Shown: positions 49,789 through 57,184 of the stretch, piece by piece
How the letters are laid out: each line of letters opens with the position of its first letter
Numbering within the stretch: position 1 is the stretch's first letter
Origin: Sedimentisphaerales bacterium
GTDB lineage: Bacteria > Planctomycetota > Phycisphaerae > Sedimentisphaerales > UBA12454
Length of the DNA: 64,000 bases
NCBI GenBank assembly: GCA_016930635.1
Contig: JAFGGI010000015.1
Location: 1 to 64,000 of the forward strand
Direction: 5' to 3'
Program-made: the position numbers and the translations under genes
Notes under the pieces: generated by a model
Told to the model about the DNA's origin: nothing
Database searches by the model: none
The model's input: only the letters and a program-made list of their open reading frames with translations

Positions 49789-51351
49789 ATGCAATTATCT
49801 GACATAGAGTTATTTTTCAATCCTCTGAGGGTCGTTTTTCTGATTTTCTGGTTTTTCCTGTGTATGTATCTGGTTCAGCGCTTTGAGTACAGCCCGATAA
49901 TTCCTGATAAAATAAGGGCAAGTGTGAATGTTCTGATATTAATTTTCGGGCCGATTGTCCTTTTTATTTTTCTCGTACTTGAAGTGTTCCAGAAAGTACA
50001 GGGCTATGGGATGCCTTTTTTTGAGGCGATTAAAAGAGCCCTGAGCAGAGCAAATGAAATTGTGGATCTCAGTCATGTTACCGGTGCACGCGGCAAGGAA
50101 TCTATAGTTTTAGTTGATTTGATGGGCAGAAATCTATTTGAAGTATATGGCAGCGACAAAGAACACGAGAACGATAAATATACAGTTGAAGATACTCTTA
50201 AGCATACCCAGAGCGTAATAGCAGGCGCTGTTGAACGTCTTGCCAGTGATATTCTAATAGACCCTGTCAGCAGTGATAATTATGTGGTCAGATATAGAAT
50301 CGATGGTATGTTGAGAACCATTGAAGATGTGGATTTCAAACGCTGTATGGCAATAGTTAACAGCATCAAGGCTATTTCCGGTATGGATATTGCCGAACGC
50401 CGTCGCCCGCAGGATGGTGCTTTTATAGCCAGGACTTCCCAGAACGATATTTCATTCAGAGTGGCAAGTGCCGGTGTTTTAAATGGTGAAAAGCTTTCAA
50501 TAAGAATCCTTAATCAGCCCGTTATGCAATTGACGCTTGAAGATCTTGGTATGAGTGAAAAATACCAGAAACTTGCAAAAGAAAAGAGCAATCATCAGTC
50601 TGGAATGATTCTTGTCTGCGGTCCGACCGGCAGCGGCAAGAGTACCACTATGCAGGCAATGCTCAGAGAGCTGGATTTCTTCACGCGCAACGTAATAACT
50701 ATCGAAGATCCGATAGAATATGTTTTACCCAAAGCCAGTCAGATAGAGATAAATACCAAGGCCGGCATAACGTTTGCGAAAACACTGCGAAGTGTTCTCC
50801 GTCAGGACCCTGATGTGATATTTGTAGGTGAAATAAGAGATGAAGAGACCGCTTCGATAGCTTTAGGTGCTGCTCAAACAGGTCATCTTGTCTTCGCAAC
50901 AATTCACAGCAGCAGCAATGCGGCATCTATTGTTCGTCTGACAGATCTTGGTATAAAACCGCTTCTTATTACATCAGCCATCAGTTTGATCATTTCTCAA
51001 AGACTTATACGCAGGCTGTGTCCTAAATGCAAAATGTCAGTAAAACTTGATGATACCCAGATGGCAAAACTCCAAAGCAAAAAAGTGGATACAAGTAAAA
51101 TGATGCGAGCGATCGGCTGTGGTTACTGCGGCGAGACGGGATATAAAGGCAGAATAGCTATCTTTGACATGATGATTCTTAATGATAGTGATAAAGCCAA
51201 GATTCTTTCGTCTGATTTTTCAGTTAGCAATTTTAAGAATGCCGGTGATGAGCAGTATAGGGCAAATCTGAAAAAACAGGCGATGAAACTTGCGCTGACA
51301 GGTGTGACAAGTATCGAAGAAGTAAAGAGAGTAACTTCCAATCTTGGATAA
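49789..51351 (+). CDS. membrane-anchored GspE/PilB-type ATPase, module 1
   Basis: A 520-residue secretion-type ATPase. Unlike classical GspE it opens with two transmembrane helices (about 12-32 and 44-66) in place of the soluble N-terminal domain. The GspE core follows: DIAERRRPQDGAF (arginine fingers), Walker A GPTGSGKST (about 280-288), Asp box and Walker B RQDPDVIFVGEIRDEETA, His box GHLVFATIHSSSN, and a zinc-binding pair CPKC/CGYC near 420-455. All catalytic motifs are intact. It powers a pseudopilus or pilus-like machine or a derived system. A CvpA-like gene follows after 6 nt. Confidence 0.9.
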   Translation: MQLSDIELFFNPLRVVFLIFWFFLCMYLVQRFEYSPIIPDKIRASVNVLILIFGPIVLFIFLVLEVFQKVQGYGMPFFEAIKRALSRANEIVDLSHVTGARGKESIVLVDLMGRNLFEVYGSDKEHENDKYTVEDTLKHTQSVIAGAVERLASDILIDPVSSDNYVVRYRIDGMLRTIEDVDFKRCMAIVNSIKAISGMDIAERRRPQDGAFIARTSQNDISFRVASAGVLNGEKLSIRILNQPVMQLTLEDLGMSEKYQKLAKEKSNHQSGMILVCGPTGSGKSTTMQAMLRELDFFTRNVITIEDPIEYVLPKASQIEINTKAGITFAKTLRSVLRQDPDVIFVGEIRDEETASIALGAAQTGHLVFATIHSSSNAASIVRLTDLGIKPLLITSAISLIISQRLIRRLCPKCKMSVKLDDTQMAKLQSKKVDTSKMMRAIGCGYCGETGYKGRIAIFDMMILNDSDKAKILSSDFSVSNFKNAGDEQYRANLKKQAMKLALTGVTSIEEVKRVTSNLG

Positions 51352-51357
51352 CAAAAT

Positions 51358-52008
51358 ATGATGTTCAACCTGATGATATTAGTTGGTCTTATTTTTGCTC
51401 TTCTGGGCTATAAAAAAGCCTGGTATCCCAGCTGGGCCTTTTTGTTCAACATCCTGATTTCTGTCTATATAAGTATAATGGCTGTCCCGCAAATTGTTGA
51501 TAATATCCCGGATATACGGAAATATTTGGGTGATTTTTCCTATGCGGCAGGGATGTTCACAGCGGCTGTTGTTATATTTGCTGTCACACATTTTCTGACA
51601 GTGAGATTTTTAATATCAGGCTATCGCGCATCTTTTCCGAAATTGTTTAACATCGCCGGTGCCGCAGTTCTCGGATTTTTCGCGGGACTGATATTAGCAG
51701 GCTTTTTGCTTTTTCTGGTAACAATACTTCCACTGGAGGATTGCCCGGCTGCTGAGTATCTTACAAAAATCGACCAAACTTCCACCGAACCAGGGATCGT
51801 TGTACGCCACAGCTGTAATGTCATACACAGTCTTTCCTTTCATGCCTATACGGTAGGGGTTGACAGACAAATCAGTAAAATCAGGGATGATTGGAGAGGT
51901 CCTGAGATTAAGCCGGAACCGGCAGATCCAAATTCTGACCCGAACAGTATAGAGGTTATCAATAAATTTGTAGTTGAAGCTAATGAAAGTGAATTCCGAA
52001 GAAAATAA
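51358..52008 (+). CDS. CvpA-like membrane protein, module 1
   Basis: A 216-residue protein with about four transmembrane helices (about 3-20, 25-45, 63-86 and 99-127) and a soluble C-terminal tail rich in Pro, Asp and Glu (about 180-205). GYKKAWYPSWAFLFNI is strictly conserved with its duplicate at 53734. The helix pattern resembles CvpA (colicin V production) proteins, but assignment is tentative. Its gene lies 6 nt after the ATPase, so they likely act together at the inner membrane. Confidence 0.65.
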   Translation: MMFNLMILVGLIFALLGYKKAWYPSWAFLFNILISVYISIMAVPQIVDNIPDIRKYLGDFSYAAGMFTAAVVIFAVTHFLTVRFLISGYRASFPKLFNIAGAAVLGFFAGLILAGFLLFLVTILPLEDCPAAEYLTKIDQTSTEPGIVVRHSCNVIHSLSFHAYTVGVDRQISKIRDDWRGPEIKPEPADPNSDPNSIEVINKFVVEANESEFRRK

Positions 52009-52091
52009 TCCTTCAAAGAGGGGACCTGTCATACTTTGCAATATTAATAAATATGCGGGTTTTATGGATAATGAAATAAAAGTGTTTTTTC

Positions 52092-52120
52092 TTGATAAAA
52101 TCCCGATTTATTGCTATGTT
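52092..52120 (+). promoter_or_regulatory. promoter of ATPase/CvpA-like module 2
   Basis: TTGATA (52092-52097), 17-nt spacer, TATGTT (52115-52120). It shares the TTGATAAAATC start with the module 1 promoter, so the duplication included regulatory DNA. Confidence 0.55.
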
Positions 52121-52170
52121 TAAACTGTCCTATAGTCGCTTATATCTCGGCACGCAGGAGTTTTAGAAAT

Positions 52171-53724
52171 ATGGAATTATGTGGTTTAGAGTTATTCTAC
52201 AGTCCCTTTAGAGTCATTTTTCTTGTTTTGTGGTTCTATCTGTGTATGTATCTGGTTCAGCGCTTTGAGTTTAGCCCGATCATTCCTGAAAAGTTAAAAA
52301 TGGGCGGCATAAATGTCCTGATACTTATTTTCGGTCCTATTGTTATTTTCATTTTTGTCATACTCGACTCATTCGAAAAGGTCCAGCAGTACGGCATGCC
52401 CTTTTTAGAAGCTTTCAAAAGAGCGATAGGCAGAGCACGCGAGGTCGTGGATATCAGCTATCTTGCCGGTGCCAGGGGTAAACATGCTGTTCTTATAGTG
52501 GACGCATTAGGCAGAAATCTTTCTGAAGTCTATGGAGATGCAGAACGCAACAAAGATGACAGAGAGACTATTGAACATACCCAGAATATAATAGCAATTG
52601 CTATCGAGCAGCTTGCCAGTGATATAATAATAGAGCCCACAGGCAATGATAAATATATAGTACGATATAAAATCGATGGAACATTGAGAGATATTGAGGA
52701 TGTGGAAAACAGGCGCTGCGCGGAAATCATTAACAGCATCAAGGCTATTTCCAGTATGGATATTGCCGAGCATGGCCCGCAGGAAGGTGCTTTTGTGGGC
52801 AGGACCCCAGGAAATGACATTTCCTTTCGTGTGACAAGCAGGCCAATTAGAGAAAGAGAAAAAATCTTAATACGGATTCTTAATCAGGCTATCAGAAAGT
52901 TCACACTTGCCGACATTGGTATGGATGAAAAATATCAGCAGGTCGTCAGAGAAGCTGTTTCCAAAAAATCGGGAATGATTATTGTTTGCGGTTCTTCCGG
53001 AAGCGGAAAGAGTACTACTATACAGGCTATGCTTATGGAACTGGACTTTACATCACGTAATGTGGTAACTATCGAAAATCCGCTGGAGTATATTTTGCCG
53101 GGAGTTAACCAGATAGAAATTAAGGCCAGTGCCGGTATGACAGTTGAGAAGACACTGAAAAGTGTTTTAACCCAGAGTCCTGACGTGATATGTGTTGGTG
53201 AAATAGCGAATAAAGAAATTGCTTCCCTGGCTCTCGGAGCTTCTCAGGCAGGCCATCTTGTTTTTGCAACGCTGAATAGTGATAACAGTGCCACTGCAAT
53301 TATTCGTTTGATAAAGTTCGGTATCAAGCCGATCCTGATTTCTTCGGCAATTGATATGATTATCTCACAAAAGCTTGTTCGCAGACTCTGTCCGCAATGT
53401 AAGACAGTTGCGGTTCTTGATGAAGCTCAGCTTGAAAAACTCAAAGATAAAGAGGTGAATATCAATAAAATAATGCAATCGACAGGCTGCGGCTATTGCG
53501 GTGATACGGGATATAAAGGCAAAACGGGAGTCTTTGACATAATGATTCACGGTGATGATGTTAAGGCTAAGATACTTTCGTCTAATTTTTCGGTAAGTAA
53601 ATTTGAGAATACCGGCAATGAGCAGCACAAGATAAACTTGAAAAAACAGGCGATAAGGCTTGCTCTTAACGGAGTTACGAGCCTGGAGGAAATAAAAAGA
53701 ATGACCCAGGACCTTGAGCGATAA
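52171..53724 (+). CDS. degenerate membrane-anchored GspE-type ATPase, module 2
   Basis: About 517 residues, a close paralogue of the 49789 ATPase with the same two N-terminal helices. ATG at 52171 (MELCGLELFYSPF) aligns with its start; 20 upstream codons are excluded. Walker A is kept (GSSGSGKST), but other sites are changed: AERRRPQDGAF became AEHGPQEGAF (arginines lost), RQDPDV became TQSPDV, GEIRDEETA became GEIANKEIA, and the His box GHLVFATIHS became GHLVFATLNS. The zinc pairs remain. It may bind ATP without hydrolysing it, as a regulatory or structural partner of the first ATPase. Confidence 0.88.
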   Translation: MELCGLELFYSPFRVIFLVLWFYLCMYLVQRFEFSPIIPEKLKMGGINVLILIFGPIVIFIFVILDSFEKVQQYGMPFLEAFKRAIGRAREVVDISYLAGARGKHAVLIVDALGRNLSEVYGDAERNKDDRETIEHTQNIIAIAIEQLASDIIIEPTGNDKYIVRYKIDGTLRDIEDVENRRCAEIINSIKAISSMDIAEHGPQEGAFVGRTPGNDISFRVTSRPIREREKILIRILNQAIRKFTLADIGMDEKYQQVVREAVSKKSGMIIVCGSSGSGKSTTIQAMLMELDFTSRNVVTIENPLEYILPGVNQIEIKASAGMTVEKTLKSVLTQSPDVICVGEIANKEIASLALGASQAGHLVFATLNSDNSATAIIRLIKFGIKPILISSAIDMIISQKLVRRLCPQCKTVAVLDEAQLEKLKDKEVNINKIMQSTGCGYCGDTGYKGKTGVFDIMIHGDDVKAKILSSNFSVSKFENTGNEQHKINLKKQAIRLALNGVTSLEEIKRMTQDLER

Positions 53725-53733
53725 GGATCAAAA

Positions 53734-54324
53734 ATGGTTAAGCTGATAGTAGTTATAATTGGATTTGTTTTTGCCTTCTTAGGTTACAAAAAAGCCTGGT
53801 ACCCAAGCTGGGCCTTTCTGTTCAATATCCTCGTTTCTCTTTATATAGGCATAATGACTGCTCCGCAAATTGTGGATAAGATACCGGTAATCAGGCAATA
53901 TATTGGTGATTATTCTTACTCAGCAGGCATTCTCGTATTAACCGCTATTGTTTTTGCAATAGTTCAGTTCCTGTCTGTCAGGTTTTTGATAACCGGCTAC
54001 CGTGCCTCTTTTCCGAAAATTGTAAATATTGCCGGTGCTGCCTTTCTCGGATTCATGGCCGGTTTAACAATAGGAGGATTCTTATTTTTCCTGATATATA
54101 TAACCCCTCTGCCGAAATATCAGGTTGTAGGCAAATTCCTCGCAGCAGATGACCCGAATTCTCCACAGGGCAGTAGTTTTGTGCGAAGCAGATGTAATTT
54201 CATCCACGGCGTCTCTTTGCATGCCCAGACTATAGGGGTTGAAAAACAGATAAACAAGATTTTAACCGGCTGGAAAGGCACAGGAACCCAGCCGGGCAAA
54301 AAACCTGCCGAGACTATTAAATAG
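53734..54324 (+). CDS. CvpA-like membrane protein, module 2
   Basis: A 196-residue paralogue of the 51358 product with the same helices and GYKKAWYPSWAFLFNILVSL near the start, FLSVRFLITGYRASFPKI in the middle and GVSLHAQTIGVEKQINKI near the end. The Asp/Pro tail of the first copy is shorter here. AAGGA lies before the ATG, 9 nt after the degenerate ATPase gene. Confidence 0.65.
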   Translation: MVKLIVVIIGFVFAFLGYKKAWYPSWAFLFNILVSLYIGIMTAPQIVDKIPVIRQYIGDYSYSAGILVLTAIVFAIVQFLSVRFLITGYRASFPKIVNIAGAAFLGFMAGLTIGGFLFFLIYITPLPKYQVVGKFLAADDPNSPQGSSFVRSRCNFIHGVSLHAQTIGVEKQINKILTGWKGTGTQPGKKPAETIK

Positions 54325-54588
54325 CGAATCCTCAATATTGCCCGCCAATTTGAGCATATCATAAGTTTTTGCCTAAAAAGAAGTTACACTAAATTGCCCA
54401 CATATTTTCTCAAATCTGCTAATTTTACCTATTTTAACTAAAGCTTTTTTATGTCCTTTCCCGATACAAATTATAGATTGCCTAATTTAACAAATGGCAA
54501 AAATAGCGGAAGTAAATAAAAGTGATTTACGAGTCGGCAATGGACTCTGATTTAAATGGATCGAACAGGTGATTTTGGAGATTAGCAG

Positions 54589-55320
54589 ATGATAGATGAA
54601 ATTTTCTTACAGCGGTATCTTGAAGCGCTTTTAGCAGGTGACAGAAGGCGGTGCAGAGAGGTGATTGAGGATATTCTTCATCACAACAGTGCCTCCATAA
54701 CCGGCGTTTACAGCGATGTGATCTGGCCGATAATGGTAGAGATAGATATGCTCTATCGTGCTGAAAGGATCACCTCTGCCCAGGAGCACCTTGCATCCCG
54801 CATCAATCGTACTATTGTCGACCAGCTCCAGAACAAACTTCCCCGCCAGCCGAGAACGGAAAGGAAGGTTGTCATTTGCAGCTCTCTTCGGGAGATAAGC
54901 GAGCTCGGCAGTCAGATTATAGCCGATATGTTTGAAAGTGCCGGCTGGGATGTAAGATTTCTCGGCGGCGGTCTCAGCAATGATGATATTCTCTCGTATG
55001 TCCATCAGTTCTGCCCGGAGGTGCTTGTGATTTACGGTACCGAGCCGGCCGAAACACCTCAGATCAGGAGTATAATTGACCGCATAAAGGAAGTAAACGC
55101 CTATCCCGATATGAGAATAATGCTGTCGGGCGGCATCTTCTCCAGGGCTGAAGGTCTGTGGGAAGAGATCGGCGCAGACCTTTTTGCGCCTAATGCCATA
55201 GAGGCCGTACAGCTTGCTTCGGACGAAAATCAGACACTGTGCAGACCTGTAAGGACTATAAATCAAAGAAAGCGAAAACAGCTTGCCGCCGTTGCGGAAG
55301 ATAGAGAAGACGAAGAATAA
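54589..55320 (+). CDS. B12-binding-fold (cobalamin-dependent-like) regulatory protein
   Basis: A 243-residue soluble protein: an N-terminal helical cap (about 1-85, with AQEHLASRINRTIVDQL, like the ExHxxS caps of CarH and methionine synthase) and a Rossmann-like B12-binding domain (about 92-215). The cobalt-coordinating DxHxxG motif is not evident: the matching loop reads SSLREISELGSQI, without His. The following GWDVRFLGGGLSNDDI and LSGGIF match the fold. It may bind cobalamin differently, or not at all. GGAG precedes the ATG; a terminator follows. The partner is unknown. Confidence 0.75.
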   Translation: MIDEIFLQRYLEALLAGDRRRCREVIEDILHHNSASITGVYSDVIWPIMVEIDMLYRAERITSAQEHLASRINRTIVDQLQNKLPRQPRTERKVVICSSLREISELGSQIIADMFESAGWDVRFLGGGLSNDDILSYVHQFCPEVLVIYGTEPAETPQIRSIIDRIKEVNAYPDMRIMLSGGIFSRAEGLWEEIGADLFAPNAIEAVQLASDENQTLCRPVRTINQRKRKQLAAVAEDREDEE

Positions 55321-55362
55321 AAATTTTCTTTTTTGCGTTTTACATTTATAGATGAGGGGGAA

Positions 55363-55391
55363 AAATCCGTCCCTTAGGGACGGATTTTTTT
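55363..55391 (+). terminator. intrinsic terminator of the B12-fold gene
   Basis: TCCGTCCC, TTA loop, GGGACGGA, then TTTTTTT, with matching A-run on the left, so it may act in both directions. Confidence 0.93.
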
Positions 55392-55518
55392 GCACACGTA
55401 AACCACCATTTAAGCTGATAATACAAGCTTTAAACCCGGTTTTTCTTGTTTTTACGTACTTTTAAAGGTAAAATACCATGCTATTAGTTAGGTATAGAGA
55501 GCTGATTTTCGAAAATCT

Positions 55519-56589
55519 ATGAGAATTATGAGGAAGAAGATATTTATAATACTCGTGTCAATTTCTGCAGTTTCTCTGTTTTACTGGGCATGCGATAAAA
55601 TCTTAACGAAGGATCCGGCCCAATACAGACATTTAGTTGAATTATGGCAGCAGGTGAAGGAGGAAAAAATCGAGAGTATTAAATTTATCCCTGCGATAAA
55701 CTCAGATACCCGGGCAGTTAATAATGAAATCTTCCTTGAGGAAATGCTCACCCACTGCGGATCATATATAGTTGACGTTAATACTTTGAAATGCTTAAGT
55801 TCTGGTATTCAGGTGCCCAAAGCAAGCCTGCCGGAGTGTATAGAGGTAATTGACAAGTTAATTAAAAGCAAAAGTCCTGATTGGGTGCGTCAGCGAGGTC
55901 AGGTCTGGTTAGAAAAAATGCTGATTGTTACAAACAGGGGCCAATATATGGCTCAAATAGGAATGGATTCTTCTGAAATATCAGGACCGATGATTTATGG
56001 AGAGGAGTGGAAATCCAATGAGTTGGGCAAATTTCTTGCGAAACATTGTTTTCCCGACCTTGAATATGAATATACTATTCCACCGAAAGAACAGGTCGTG
56101 GCTATTTTGCTATATGCAGCTGAGTCCTCTTTGCCTTTAGCGATCTTCGGTGACAAAAAACTGGCAGAAGAAATCTTATTTGACACCGATTTCTCGGATG
56201 ATCCTAATGGATTTGGAGGAATCAAGAAGCTGTACAAGCTGATACGACTGTATAGGTTCGGAGTTGAAGTTGAAATTGGAAAAGAAGGAACTATTACTAA
56301 CAATAAACTTGAATCCCAAAGGTTGTTTGAAGATTATGAATGGCTGGAAAAAATAATGGATGCGTATGAAATCGCGGTTGAGAACGCCAAAGGGAGAGAA
56401 AAATATTATCCCGGCCTTAAATCTTTCGATGCCAGGATAGTATTTATGACTCTATATAAGGATTACTGGAAGGAGATTGTAATTACTGAAAATACAGTCA
56501 GTGATGACTATATGAGATCGCCACAACTCAAAGGATATTTCGACGAACTGGGCTTAACAGAAGAATTATTAGCGGCCAAATCACAGTAA
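55519..56589 (+). CDS. membrane-anchored or exported protein, unknown function
   Basis: A 356-residue protein with a hydrophobic N-terminal segment (about 8-25, ILVSISAVSLFYWAC); the Cys at its end is not in a canonical lipobox. The rest is alpha-helical and rich in charged residues, with no cofactor motifs. No family is recognised. It stands alone between terminators and repeats. A second possible ATG lies three codons into the frame. Confidence 0.55.
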   Translation: MRIMRKKIFIILVSISAVSLFYWACDKILTKDPAQYRHLVELWQQVKEEKIESIKFIPAINSDTRAVNNEIFLEEMLTHCGSYIVDVNTLKCLSSGIQVPKASLPECIEVIDKLIKSKSPDWVRQRGQVWLEKMLIVTNRGQYMAQIGMDSSEISGPMIYGEEWKSNELGKFLAKHCFPDLEYEYTIPPKEQVVAILLYAAESSLPLAIFGDKKLAEEILFDTDFSDDPNGFGGIKKLYKLIRLYRFGVEVEIGKEGTITNNKLESQRLFEDYEWLEKIMDAYEIAVENAKGREKYYPGLKSFDARIVFMTLYKDYWKEIVITENTVSDDYMRSPQLKGYFDELGLTEELLAAKSQ

Positions 56590-56643
56590 GATTTTGGTAA
56601 GAACCATGAAACCACCTCTATAAATAAAAGTTATTTCATCCAG

Positions 56644-56702
56644 TCCCGTTAGAGACAGGTTGTCCGAGACAACCGATATTCTTATGAGTATCTCTAACGG
56701 GA
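56644..56702. repeat. CCCGTTAGAGA palindromic repeat, copy 1
   Basis: TCCCGTTAGAGA (56644-56655) and TCTCTAACGGGA (56691-56702) are perfect 12-bp inverted ends. Inside is a second hairpin, GGTTGTC-CGA-GACAACC. The right arm contains the end of the 56694 gene (stop codon). A related element enters the lptD reading frame at 57195-57277. Confidence 0.8.
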
Positions 56703-56954
56703 CCAGTCGTTTATATTTTTTGCGAGTATTTCAGGACTGCGAGACTTGATTATGTGCTGTGCGATTTTTGGTGGGACTTTTAATTTCTTCAAATCAGAAG
56801 CAACCTGTTTCCACAATGTATCCTTTTTCGATTCACTCTCGGCCAAATAAATTTTACTCACAAGCTCGCCGAGCCTGGCCAAAGCGATCTTGTCCAGATT
56901 CCTGTAATAGTCCTTTATCAATTGCTTTTGATGATTGCTGTACGTTTTAGCCAT
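56694..56954 (-). CDS. small conserved-looking protein, unknown function
   Basis: An 86-residue, strongly basic, all-helical protein beginning MAKTYSNHQKQLIKDYYRNL. It has no cysteine or signal peptide. The composition (many Lys, regularly spaced Leu/Ile) suggests nucleic-acid or ribosome association, but no family is assigned. Its last codons (DWSR and stop) lie in the right arm of a palindromic repeat, so the extreme C-terminus could be recent. ATG at 56954 is followed upstream by GGCGCAAATGG-type context; GGAAGG provides a ribosome site. Confidence 0.6.
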   Translation of the reverse strand: MAKTYSNHQKQLIKDYYRNLDKIALARLGELVSKIYLAESESKKDTLWKQVASDLKKLKVPPKIAQHIIKSRSPEILAKNINDWSR

Positions 56955-57184
56955 TTGCGCCTTCCTGTTGTATCATTTTATCGTATAAGAACTTATATTC
57001 CCTGCAAAGTCAGCAAAAAAACACCCGTCTCAAATTACTGAACTTACAGCCAGTTGCTTTGCCCGGCATTTTATCGGACTGAGAATTATTTATCCCCATT
57101 ATCAGTATAAATACAAGGTTTTTTCTGGCTTTACATATCGTTAAAGCTATAATCACTGGCGGTTAAGGATGACGAATAGTTGAT

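Noticed and set aside
54631-55395. 254-codon minus-strand open frame opposite the B12-fold gene
   Set aside because: The plus-strand gene has a ribosome site, a fold match and a terminator. The antisense product is Cys- and Ser-rich without pattern.
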